A stretch of 34,969 nt of DNA from Marinobacter sp. (GTDB taxonomy: Bacteria > Pseudomonadota > Gammaproteobacteria > Pseudomonadales > Oleiphilaceae), in the NCBI GenBank assembly GCA_030457765.1, contig JAKDUK010000026.1, positions 1 through 34,969 on the forward strand, written 5' to 3'. Positions 1 through 7,845 of this stretch are shown one piece after another. A program made the translations under genes and the position numbers. Position 1 is the stretch's first letter. Every line of letters begins with the position of its first letter. The notes under the pieces were generated by a model that ran no database searches, had not been told where the DNA came from, and saw only the letters and a program-made list of their open reading frames with translations.

Positions 1-149
1 CCCGAATAGCCGGTACTCGCCGTGGAGCTATCGTTCGCATTGGTGTTCGGATTTCCGTCGCCTCCCTGGTCGTTTTTGGCCAAGGCCGCTCCTGAGACAC
101 CCATACTCAAGGCTATAGCAATCGCTAGCATGCTTTTATTAGTCTTCAT
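1..149 (-). CDS. small secreted protein, N-terminal fragment (cut by window edge)
   Basis: An open frame on the minus strand starts with ATG at 147-149 and runs off the left edge, giving 49 codons. The first residues (MKTNKSMLAIAIALSMGVSG, then AALA) form a clear Sec signal peptide: Lys-containing n-region, hydrophobic core, and probable cleavage after ALA before KNDQGG. The mature part visible here is rich in Gly, Asn, Asp, Ser and Thr and has no recognisable domain. A ribosome binding site (AAAGGA) lies about 9 bases upstream of the ATG. A sigma-54-like promoter is seen about 100 bases upstream. Function is unknown. Exported low-complexity proteins of this kind can be periplasmic or surface proteins, but nothing here decides it. 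Confidence 0.7.
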   Translation of the reverse strand, partial: MKTNKSMLAIAIALSMGVSGAALAKNDQGGDGNPNTNANDSSTASTGYS

Positions 150-245
150 AACATCAATTCCTTTGAGGCTGTTGGCTTGTTAGGGATCACGACCCAACTC
201 GCTGGCTTCCGGATAATTCAGGGCTCAGATCCACACGAGTAATAC

Positions 246-261
246 AGCGATTCTCGTGCCA
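246..261 (-). promoter_or_regulatory. putative sigma-54 (RpoN) promoter of the secreted-protein gene
   Basis: Read on the minus strand the bases are TGGCACGAGAATCGCT. This matches the -24/-12 consensus TGGCACRNNNNTTGCW except for one base (TCGC instead of TTGC). The GG and GC dinucleotides have the required 10-base spacing. Transcription would start near 235, giving a leader of roughly 85 bases before the ATG at 149. No enhancer site was identified. Confidence 0.4.
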
Positions 262-483
262 GTCTCATAACAAAAATTCAAATGACTGATTTTTATAATA
301 ATTCATAAAAAAAAGAAGAAAGGAGAGAAGCATCTTATTCGGCAACCTGTGTCAGAACTGAAACACCGCAAATAATGAAACCTGAGGATTAAAGCGCTTT
401 ATGTCGGCTTTTCATATACATAGCCTTCAAAGTCAGGTGTAAGATTTAGATAGGAAAGCGACTTATATTTTCTGTCCGCGCAC

Positions 484-519
484 AAAAAACCCCGCAACCG
501 TTTCCAGCTGCGGGGTTTT
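484..519 (-). terminator. intrinsic terminator of aceA
   Basis: Inverted repeat with arms AAAACCCCGCA (486-496) and TGCGGGGTTTT (509-519), loop of 12. Read on the minus strand the GC-rich stem is followed by TTTTTT. It sits about 50 bases beyond the aceA stop codon and matches the direction of that gene. Confidence 0.85.
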
Positions 520-523
520 CTTG

Positions 524-544
524 CTCCCGGAACGCGTCCGGGAG
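524..544 (-). repeat. second hairpin 3' of aceA
   Basis: Perfect inverted repeat CTCCCGGA - ACGCG - TCCGGGAG between the aceA stop codon and its terminator. It has no T-run of its own, so it is more likely a stabilising 3' hairpin of the mRNA than a second terminator. Confidence 0.55.
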
Positions 545-567
545 CTAAAACACAGTAAACCGTTCGC

Positions 568-2157
568 TTAGAACTGGTTCATAGTGTTGTCTCCACCACC
601 GGCTTTCAGCGCAGCATCACCTGCGAAGAATTCCTTGTGGTCGTCGCCGATGTTAGAACCGGCCATATCCTGGTGCTTGACTGTGGCGATACCCTGACGG
701 ATTTCTTCACGCTGTACGCCTTTAACGTAAGCCAGCATGCCCTGGTCGCCGAAATAGCCTTTGGCCAGGTTGTCGGTAGACAGTGCCGCAGTGTGATAAG
801 TCGGCAGAGTAATCAGGTGGTGGAACACACCCGCTTCACGAGCCGCATCACGCTGGAAGTTAGCTGTCCACTCATCGGCCAGCTTACCAAGCTCGGTGTT
901 GTCGTACTCTTCGCTCATCAGATTGGCGCGGTCGTAGGCAGATACATCCTTGCCTTCTTCAGTCCAGGCGTCGAACACCTGCTGACGGAAGTTCAGAGTC
1001 CAGTTGAACGATGGGCTGTTGTTGTAAACCAGCTTGGCATCGGGAACCTCTGCCTTGATGCGGTTTACCATGCCAGCGATCTGGCCAACGTGGGGCTTCT
1101 CGGTTTCGATCCACAGCATGTCAGCGCCGTTCTGCAAGCTGGTGATGCAGTCCAGAACAACCCGGTCTTCGCCGGAGCCTTCTTTGAACTGGAACAGGCC
1201 AGATGCCAAACGCTTGGGCTTAACCAGCTTGCCGTCTTGCTTGATTACGATGTCGCCGTTGTTGATGTCTTCAGCGTTTTCGATCACATCGCCATCGATA
1301 AAGCTGTTGTACTGGTCGCCCAGATCACCTGGCTCGTCGGTTACAGCGATTTGCTTGGTTAGGCCAGCACCCAGGGAGTCGGTACGGGCAACGATCACAC
1401 CGTCTTCAACACCCAGCTCCAGGAACGCCAAACGAACAGCGTTGATCTTGGACAGGAAGTCGGCGTGCGGAACGGTTACTTTACCGTCCTGGTGGCCGCA
1501 CTGCTTCTCGTCAGAAACCTGGTTTTCGATCTGGATGGCACAAGCACCCGCTTCAATCATCTGCTTGGCCAGCAGATAGGTGGCTTCGTCGTTACCGAAA
1601 CCAGCGTCGATGTCTGCAATGATCGGTACAACGTGGGTTTCGTGATTGTCGATCTGCTCGGTCAGCTCGGCTACCTTGGCGTTGTCGCCAGCCTTTTCAG
1701 CAGCGTCAAGATCGCGGAACAGGTGGTTGAGTTCCCAGGAATCTGCCTGACGCAGGAAGGTGTACAACTCTTCGATCAGGCCAGAAACGGCTGTCTTCTC
1801 GTGCATGGACTGGTCAGGCAGCGGGCCGAACTCGGAACGCAGTGCAGCAACCATCCAGCCAGACAGGTACAAATAACGACGCTTGGTGCTGTTGAAGTGC
1901 TTCTTGATCGAAATCATCTTCTGTTGACCAATGAAACCGTGCCAGCAACCCAGAGACTGGGTGTACTGAGACTTATCGTTGTCGTAGTTCGCCATGTCTT
2001 CGCGCATGATCTTGGCGGTGTACTTGGCAATATCGAGACCGGTTCTGAACTTGTTCTGAGCGCGCATACGAGCAGCGTGCTTAGGGTTAATCGCGTTCCA
2101 GGTCGGGTTTTGCTTCAGTACGGATGCAATGGCATCGACGTCGTTTGAATAAGGCAT
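568..2157 (-). CDS. aceA: isocitrate lyase
   Basis: Cleaves isocitrate to glyoxylate and succinate, the first step of the glyoxylate shunt, in the cytoplasm. The 529-residue protein is of the long Pseudomonas aeruginosa type rather than the 434-residue Escherichia coli type. Visible landmarks are SGW (99-101), the metal-binding DIDAGFGN (182-189), IENQ (210-213), and the active-site loop KQCGH (218-222) with catalytic Cys220. The C-terminus NTMNQF is typical of this subfamily. The start is supported by AAGGATAG 5-12 bases before the ATG. It appears monocistronic: a terminator lies downstream and a 140-base AT-rich gap upstream, where TTACAA and TATATA spaced by 17 (2231-2259, minus) could be its promoter. 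No malate synthase lies next to it. Identification is secure. Confidence 0.97.
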   Translation of the reverse strand: MPYSNDVDAIASVLKQNPTWNAINPKHAARMRAQNKFRTGLDIAKYTAKIMREDMANYDNDKSQYTQSLGCWHGFIGQQKMISIKKHFNSTKRRYLYLSGWMVAALRSEFGPLPDQSMHEKTAVSGLIEELYTFLRQADSWELNHLFRDLDAAEKAGDNAKVAELTEQIDNHETHVVPIIADIDAGFGNDEATYLLAKQMIEAGACAIQIENQVSDEKQCGHQDGKVTVPHADFLSKINAVRLAFLELGVEDGVIVARTDSLGAGLTKQIAVTDEPGDLGDQYNSFIDGDVIENAEDINNGDIVIKQDGKLVKPKRLASGLFQFKEGSGEDRVVLDCITSLQNGADMLWIETEKPHVGQIAGMVNRIKAEVPDAKLVYNNSPSFNWTLNFRQQVFDAWTEEGKDVSAYDRANLMSEEYDNTELGKLADEWTANFQRDAAREAGVFHHLITLPTYHTAALSTDNLAKGYFGDQGMLAYVKGVQREEIRQGIATVKHQDMAGSNIGDDHKEFFAGDAALKAGGGDNTMNQF

Positions 2158-2297
2158 GGTTTCTATCCTTAGGTTGATGATTTTACTAAGTTGTGAACAC
2201 TGTAATGGCTCAGGACTTATAATTGAAATTTATATAATCTATTTTCAGCATTTTTGTAATGAATGAAACCTGCTGGCAACTCTGCTAACAGCGGAAA

Positions 2298-4259
2298 TCA
2301 AGTCTGACAAAGCACAACCAGGCGGTCGCCGGGCTGTAAATCCAGATACTGCCTGCGGGGTGGGTTCAACATAAGGCGCCGACCACGGGCATTTGCGGTG
2401 GCACGGAGTACACCCAGAGCCACTTCGCCTTCTGCGGCCAAAACCTTTTCCAGTACATGAAAATCTGCGCTCGCTGGCAACAGATAGTGCTCCGGATTCT
2501 GGAATCGAATCTCGGCTCCACCCACGGTAAACAACTCATCCAGAACCATTCTGAGCTCACGGCGCAACGCGACCTGAGCCAAGATATGGCTGAGAATCAT
2601 TGGGCTAATGAGCATTTCGCTCTGATGGCCATAGAGCAAGTGGCTGTTATCTGGATCGCTCAACTCCATAATCAACTGTGGTCGTCCGGGCGATTCCGCC
2701 AGTACGTCTTCAAGCTGGAGATAGCCGACCATCGTTCGCGCATCCGCTTCTTCGCCCGAGGCTAACCTGTCGCTGCTGAGTAGTATAATGGTGTCGTAAT
2801 CTGCTGGGTTGATCCGGCGCAATTCATCTTCAACCATGTAATCGGCTTCAATGTGGCGGCAGTTTTCCAGTGGACTTCCCACCACATATCGGCTGAGCGC
2901 ATGCTCTCGCTCAGATATCGGCACCACGGAGACAATATCCATCTTCGGCTGCCCTGGGCCATAACTTGCGAACTCAGCCATCAAACTGGGCACCCTGCGG
3001 TTCCAGCCAAGCAACAAAATGCGGTGTTCTTCCAGCCCTTTGTGGCGCGTAGCGCGCTTGGCTTCACCCCGCTTTATTTGCGGCAAAACCTGCACCTTAG
3101 GGTCTGCCTCTGTTTCCGCGTAATCCCGTGCCATCATTACAACCCGGTCTTGAATACCAACGGGCGTCGCCGTTGGTGCTGCCAACCGGATGTCCCAACC
3201 CTTCTCACCATATTGAAGCAAGCCCAAAACTACTGCATTCGGGCGCTCAGCAGCCAGTTCCCCAAGGGTCTTGCCGGCTACGGATTCACCGCCCCGTAGG
3301 TAAATTTCATTGCCTTCACCGGCGGTGAGCAGTTCGTTGTACACTTCAGATAGCCCCGGGTGCAGTACGTTTTGCACCATCAAGCGACTGATAGTGGCGT
3401 TACCGGCAACGACTTCAACTGCGCCAGGGTATGCCCGCTCAACCACTGGCAGCTTGCGTATATCTTGTATCTCCGCCACCACAAAGGGCAGAGTCGTATG
3501 GTACTGCCTTGCCTGCGCGGCAATCGACAGCAGCGCTTTAACGGTTTCCACATCCGAGGTAATCAGGCTGCCCACTTCATAGGCTGCACTTGGCACAATC
3601 ACGGCAGCGGCATCAAGACACGCAACTCGCTGCAGCGCGTCCGGCTGAATGGCAGAACCGGAACGTAAAATAACCTGGCGGGCGCGCCGACCAATGCCTG
3701 GCTCACTGCGCAGCTCATGCACCTGCTTTGCAGAAGCTTCCTGGGACAGCACCACCAGATTCAGCTTCTGGGCATCGTGCATTTTGAGGAACCGGCGCAT
3801 GCGGCCGGATGACCCCAACAGTTCAGAGAGTAGTGGCAAGGTTTGGCTGGTCCACCCCAACACGACCACATGATTTTTCAACGCGACCGGGGTGAGCCCG
3901 CGCTCAAGGTCTGCCATTTTGGCAATCAGCCAGCGAGTAAGAATGGCCACCAAAGTGCCCATAAATACCACATAACCACTGATGGTCAGTAACGTTGAAA
4001 CAAAGCGCTGCCAAGTGCCCACGTCATCACCCAGATAGCCCGGGTCGGTGAGACGCAAAAAGGCCCACCAAATGGCAGACCCTGGGTCATCAAACTCGCC
4101 GCCTTGGGGTACCACCAGCAAGCCACCAATCAGAGAAATAATCCCGATAAAAGCAGCCACCACCAGTAGCTGAAAGCCGGCGCCTTTTACCAGTTGTCGC
4201 TCAACAACAAACTTTACGCGGTCGATGACGCGGAACGGCAGCATGGCGGCTTTTTTCAT
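2298..4259 (-). CDS. CASTOR/POLLUX-like ion channel with two RCK (TrkA-N) domains
   Basis: A 653-residue inner-membrane protein. An N-terminal membrane segment (about 28-50) is followed by a short pore-like loop with DPGSAIWWAFLRLTDPG (58-74) and a second membrane segment (about 82-110). The rest is cytoplasmic, with two Rossmann-like regulator-of-conductance units: the first begins near 129 (VVVLGW), the second near 415 (ILLLGWNRR). The 'LTDPG' pore motif and the tandem RCK layout are those of the plant CASTOR/POLLUX (DMI1) family, whose bacterial members are mostly uncharacterised; plant CASTOR conducts cations and is Ca-gated. The ATG overlaps the stop of the upstream SulP gene as ATGA, so the two are probably translationally coupled. 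Ion selectivity cannot be read from the sequence. Annotation as a generic TrkA-N potassium protein is the alternative. Confidence 0.8.
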   Translation of the reverse strand: MKKAAMLPFRVIDRVKFVVERQLVKGAGFQLLVVAAFIGIISLIGGLLVVPQGGEFDDPGSAIWWAFLRLTDPGYLGDDVGTWQRFVSTLLTISGYVVFMGTLVAILTRWLIAKMADLERGLTPVALKNHVVVLGWTSQTLPLLSELLGSSGRMRRFLKMHDAQKLNLVVLSQEASAKQVHELRSEPGIGRRARQVILRSGSAIQPDALQRVACLDAAAVIVPSAAYEVGSLITSDVETVKALLSIAAQARQYHTTLPFVVAEIQDIRKLPVVERAYPGAVEVVAGNATISRLMVQNVLHPGLSEVYNELLTAGEGNEIYLRGGESVAGKTLGELAAERPNAVVLGLLQYGEKGWDIRLAAPTATPVGIQDRVVMMARDYAETEADPKVQVLPQIKRGEAKRATRHKGLEEHRILLLGWNRRVPSLMAEFASYGPGQPKMDIVSVVPISEREHALSRYVVGSPLENCRHIEADYMVEDELRRINPADYDTIILLSSDRLASGEEADARTMVGYLQLEDVLAESPGRPQLIMELSDPDNSHLLYGHQSEMLISPMILSHILAQVALRRELRMVLDELFTVGGAEIRFQNPEHYLLPASADFHVLEKVLAAEGEVALGVLRATANARGRRLMLNPPRRQYLDLQPGDRLVVLCQT

Positions 4260-6028
4260 CCATTGTGTCCGTTTGGCGTTGAGGATGGTGAACGTTGCTG
4301 AGCCATAGATGACAAAGGCAGCGCAAGGGCTTCCCGTAGCGACGATGTGAACTGTAAAACCCCATTTACCGGCCCAACGCCACCGCGGGCAATCGTGCGC
4401 TGGGGCTGGGATTGCAGGTCGGCGATCACAATACGGGAGCCGTCATTCTGGCAGGTGGCGATCAGTTTATTGAGGGCAGACAGACCACCCGCATCGAGAA
4501 CCGTCACGCCATCCATGTATAGGATAAACCCGTCAACATCCCGCGAAAGCTCTGCAAGCTCGCCAAAGATCCGGTCAGCCGCCGCAAAAAACAGTGGGCC
4601 GTTGATTTTGAATACACGCCAGCCTGCTGGCAGCTTTTCCTGGTGAAGCCTCTTGCCCGTGGTGATATCGGTTACCTTGGTCATCTCCGCCATTTCGCGC
4701 ATGAACAGCACAGCGGCCAGCAGAACACCCGTGGTAATTGCTATGACCATATCCAGCGCCACGGTCAGGGAAAAACAGGTGAGAAACACGAGGACATCAC
4801 TGCGCGGCGCAGTTTTCAGCAAGCGCACCGCTTTAGGCGCCTCGCTCATGTTCCAGGCCACCATAATCAGCAAAGCAGCCATTGCGGGCATTGGCAAATA
4901 GGCCAGCACACCCGCCAGTGAAACCAGTGCCAACAACACCACGATGGCATGAATCATGGCTGCAACAGGCGATTCGGCCCCTGCACGGTAGTTTGCGGCA
5001 GAGCGGGCAATGGCTGCCGTAGCCGTAATACCACCGAAAAACGGAACGATAATATTACCCAGGCCCTGCCCCATCAGCTCGCTGTTGGCACTGTGGCGCT
5101 TGCCGGTCATACCGTCGAGCACCACGGCACAGAGCAGAGATTCGATGGCGCCGAGCATGGCAATTGCAAAGGCTGCTGGTAACAACTCGCGCACCATACT
5201 CCAGGAAAATCCGAGAGGGCTGCCACTGGCATCCGCTTGCTGCCAGGGCCAGGCAAACTCCGGCAGAAACGGTGGAATGCCCGCACCAGTGCCACCCCCT
5301 GGTAACAAATAGCTGAAACGCGACCCAATGGTATCTACTGTGGCACCATTGGCATTAAGCCAAATTGCCAGAAGGCTACCTATAATCACCGCCGGCAAAT
5401 GCGGTGGTACCGGTGTTTTCAGTCGCGGCCAGACCAACATGACAGCCAGCGTAACCACCGCAACCAGAGCACTCATGCTATCCAGCGCCGGGAAAGCCTG
5501 CGCCAGCACTGCCAGCTTATCCCAGTAATGCTCGGGCATGCTTTCCACAGACAAGCCAAAAAAGTCTTTCACTTGCAGCGTAGCAATAACCACCGCAATA
5601 CCACCGGTGAATCCAAGAGTGACGGAATCGGGTATGTATTCAATAAAGCGCCCCAATCGCATAAGCGCCATGATTACCAGCAAAACACCGGACATCAGGG
5701 TGGCCAGCAGCAGGCCGCCCAGGCCATAGGTCTGGGCAATGGGGTAAAGGATAACCACAAAAGCCGCAGTAGGGCCGGAAACACTGAAGCGGCTGCCACC
5801 TGTTAACGCAATAATGAAACCGGCAATAAATGCGGTATAAAGACCATATTGAGGCGCAACGCCACTGGCGATAGCCAGCGCCATGGCCAGGGGTATCGCG
5901 ATAATACCCACGGTAACGCCAGCCATAAGATCCCGTAGAAAGCGACGACCGTTATATGGCTGGTCAATACAAGCTTCCCGGAAAGCATGGGCAAACCGAA
6001 GTGAAAATAAGTGAGCGCGATGGGGCAT
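4256..6028 (-). CDS. SulP family anion transporter with C-terminal STAS domain
   Basis: A 590-residue inner-membrane transporter of the SLC26/SulP family, whose members carry sulfate, bicarbonate or dicarboxylates, often coupled to Na or H. The N-terminal part has the family hallmark around residues 50-90 (GVAPQYGLYTAF, then GGSRFSVSGPTAAF) and many hydrophobic helices up to about 430. The C-terminal part is a STAS domain with the loop VLDAGGLSALNKL, in the position of the DSSG loop of anti-sigma antagonists. A ribosome binding site GAGGAC precedes the ATG. It is the first gene of a two-gene operon with the RCK channel (4-base overlap). It is divergent, across only 62 bases, from the ChaN-like lipoprotein gene. 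The substrate cannot be assigned. There is no carbonic anhydrase next to it. Confidence 0.9.
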   Translation of the reverse strand: MPHRAHLFSLRFAHAFREACIDQPYNGRRFLRDLMAGVTVGIIAIPLAMALAIASGVAPQYGLYTAFIAGFIIALTGGSRFSVSGPTAAFVVILYPIAQTYGLGGLLLATLMSGVLLVIMALMRLGRFIEYIPDSVTLGFTGGIAVVIATLQVKDFFGLSVESMPEHYWDKLAVLAQAFPALDSMSALVAVVTLAVMLVWPRLKTPVPPHLPAVIIGSLLAIWLNANGATVDTIGSRFSYLLPGGGTGAGIPPFLPEFAWPWQQADASGSPLGFSWSMVRELLPAAFAIAMLGAIESLLCAVVLDGMTGKRHSANSELMGQGLGNIIVPFFGGITATAAIARSAANYRAGAESPVAAMIHAIVVLLALVSLAGVLAYLPMPAMAALLIMVAWNMSEAPKAVRLLKTAPRSDVLVFLTCFSLTVALDMVIAITTGVLLAAVLFMREMAEMTKVTDITTGKRLHQEKLPAGWRVFKINGPLFFAAADRIFGELAELSRDVDGFILYMDGVTVLDAGGLSALNKLIATCQNDGSRIVIADLQSQPQRTIARGGVGPVNGVLQFTSSLREALALPLSSMAQQRSPSSTPNGHNG

Positions 6029-6078
6029 ACTGTCCTCGTGTCTAGGAATACATACAGGTAGCGAGGCCCACCATTATA

Positions 6079-6084
6079 TATAAT
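6079..6084 (+). promoter_or_regulatory. TATAAT -10 element directly upstream of the lipoprotein gene
   Basis: A perfect TATAAT inside TATATAATTTTGCC ends 6 bases before the ATG at 6091. A start point 7 bases downstream of the box would be the A of that ATG, implying a leaderless or very short-leader mRNA. No good -35 element is visible at 16-18 bases spacing, and no Shine-Dalgarno sequence lies within 15 bases of the ATG. Confidence 0.35.
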
Positions 6085-6090
6085 TTTGCC

Positions 6091-7110
6091 ATGAAAAAGT
6101 GTTTCAACGTTGTACTCATTACACTGATTAGCAGCCTGGCCGGGTGCGCAACCGTAAGTCAGCCCAGCAAAAGCGGCGCTGAGACAAGGCCACAAACCCT
6201 TTACGGCGCGCACCTGATCGACCCGGAAGACGGCACTGAGCTGAGCATAGACGCGCTCAGTCAACGGCTTGCGCAAACCGATGTTATTGTCATAGGCGAA
6301 TACCATGGCCATCAGGCCTCTCACCTTCTGCAATCACAAATTCAGGCTGCACTTTACCGCCAGACCCCCCAGCAAGTGCTTTCCATGGAGCAGTTCAACA
6401 TAGACAACCAGGCAGCAGTCGATGCCTATCTAAATGATGAAACCGGCGAGACAGAAATGATGGAAGACAGCGACGCCTGGGAAAGTTACCGTGGTTCCTA
6501 CCGGCCATTGATAGAATTCGCACGCCAGCATGACCTACCGGTTATTGCAGCCAACGCGCCTGCAGCCGTGGTACGTTGCGTTGGTCGAAACGGCTCAGGC
6601 TACCTGAACAAACTGCCCAAAACCGGGCGAAAATCGCTGCCAGGCAAACCCTTTATGGACACCCCGGCTTACCGTAAAAAATTCACTGCGGCTATCACAA
6701 ACAGCCACAGCGCCACAGATAACGCCATGCGCAAACGCCTAGACAACACATATAAAGCCCAGTTACTGCGTGACAACACTATGGCCAGCCGTATACTGGC
6801 TGCCCGTGGCGCTCACCCCGGCCATCAAATTATTCACACCACCGGCACATTCCACAGCGAAGAACGCCTGGGGACAGTTGCCTTACTGAAGCAACGGGCT
6901 CCGGATGTGTCGGTTGCGGTTATCTCACCGGTGGTCTGGCCGGCTGACGTGAACGAGGCGCCCTTGCAGAGCAGCCGAGATAAGGGCGACTATCTCTACT
7001 TCATTCAGCCTCTACCAGACGAGTTCCGCGACGAAGTACGCAAACAAAAGGCGATATCTGCCAGATTCCGGCAACCCACTAAAGAGACCTGCCAAGGAGA
7101 TTCCCCATGA
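6091..7110 (+). CDS. ChaN-like (DUF399) haem-binding-type lipoprotein
   Basis: A 339-residue lipoprotein. The signal peptide ends in the lipobox LAGC with the lipidated Cys at residue 19, which also supports this start. The domain begins with VIVIGEYHGHQASH (about 65-78), the conserved N-terminal motif of the ChaN family; Campylobacter ChaN binds haem and is linked to iron regulation. A second conserved stretch lies near IIHTTGTFHSEERLG towards the C-terminus. It is probably an outer- or inner-membrane-anchored periplasmic protein. The next gene overlaps by 4 bases (ATGA), so the two are co-translated. The haem role is inferred from the family only. Confidence 0.8.
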   Translation: MKKCFNVVLITLISSLAGCATVSQPSKSGAETRPQTLYGAHLIDPEDGTELSIDALSQRLAQTDVIVIGEYHGHQASHLLQSQIQAALYRQTPQQVLSMEQFNIDNQAAVDAYLNDETGETEMMEDSDAWESYRGSYRPLIEFARQHDLPVIAANAPAAVVRCVGRNGSGYLNKLPKTGRKSLPGKPFMDTPAYRKKFTAAITNSHSATDNAMRKRLDNTYKAQLLRDNTMASRILAARGAHPGHQIIHTTGTFHSEERLGTVALLKQRAPDVSVAVISPVVWPADVNEAPLQSSRDKGDYLYFIQPLPDEFRDEVRKQKAISARFRQPTKETCQGDSP

Positions 7111-7817
7111 AAGTCATTGCTGCCCTTATTCTGGGTATCAGCGCTATTATTTCGGCCTCGTTTATCAGCGGTGGTTTAACCGATCTGCGCACCGGCGACC
7201 GCTACGTAACGGTGAAGGGTGTGGCGGAGCGGGAAGTAACGGCTGATCTTGCCTTGTGGCCGATTCGTTTTGTGGGCACCGGAGACACTCTTAGTGAAGC
7301 ACAGGAAAAGGCAAACAGCAGCCGCAATGCCATTATGGCGTTCCTGAAACTACAGGCCATCAGCCACGATGCGGTGGAGCTACAGCGGTTAGACGTGACA
7401 GATACGCGCGCCAATCCGTACCAGGACGACAACAGTAAACAGAAGTTTATTATCAGCCAGTCCCTGATGGTGCGCAGCGACGACATAGAAAAAATCCGCC
7501 AGGCAGCTCAGGCAGTCGGCGAGTTGGTTGATTCCGGCGTGGTGCTGTCATCGGACTATGGCCCAGGTGGCCCCACCTATCTGTTTAACGGCTTGAATGA
7601 AATCAAGCCAGAAATGATTGCCGAAGCCACGGCATCTGCCCGTGAATCCGCCAGCCAATTTGCCAAGGACGCCAACACCGGGCTAGGCGACCTGCGCCGC
7701 GCCAACCAGGGTGTCTTCCAGATACTTGCCCGTGACCAGGCCCCGGGAATCTCCGAACAGCAGCAGCCGGCAAAAACCGTGCGGGTGGTATCAACCTTTC
7801 AATACTATTTACGGTAG
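7107..7817 (+). CDS. SIMPL domain (DUF541, YggE-like) protein
   Basis: A 236-residue protein with an N-terminal hydrophobic segment (about 4-24: signal anchor or uncleaved signal) followed by a SIMPL/DUF541 domain. The start YVTVKGVAEREVTADLALWPI is the usual first strand of this fold. YggE of Escherichia coli is linked to oxidative stress tolerance; the biochemical role of the family is unknown. It overlaps the preceding lipoprotein gene by 4 bases, so it is the second gene of that operon. It ends 28 bases from the convergent GH84 gene, with no clear terminator between them. Confidence 0.82.
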   Translation: MKVIAALILGISAIISASFISGGLTDLRTGDRYVTVKGVAEREVTADLALWPIRFVGTGDTLSEAQEKANSSRNAIMAFLKLQAISHDAVELQRLDVTDTRANPYQDDNSKQKFIISQSLMVRSDDIEKIRQAAQAVGELVDSGVVLSSDYGPGGPTYLFNGLNEIKPEMIAEATASARESASQFAKDANTGLGDLRRANQGVFQILARDQAPGISEQQQPAKTVRVVSTFQYYLR

Positions 7818-7845
7818 TACATTCACGCAATGAGATACCGGCACA

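Larger units (their letters stand above)
150..567. other. 418-base intergenic region
   Basis: This stretch lies between the secreted-protein gene and isocitrate lyase; both are transcribed leftwards. It holds the ribosome binding site and sigma-54-like promoter of the left gene, an AT-rich middle (about 280-330), and the terminator and second hairpin of the isocitrate lyase gene near its right end. I found no credible small gene: the reading frames that start with ATG are fewer than 10 codons. Confidence 0.6.

Noticed and set aside
375..395. Tiny ATG frames in the left intergenic region
   Set aside because: Fewer than 10 codons, without ribosome binding sites.
637..2148. Long plus-strand frames opposite isocitrate lyase
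   Set aside because: They mirror the aceA codons, have no recognisable domain, and aceA is secure on the other strand.
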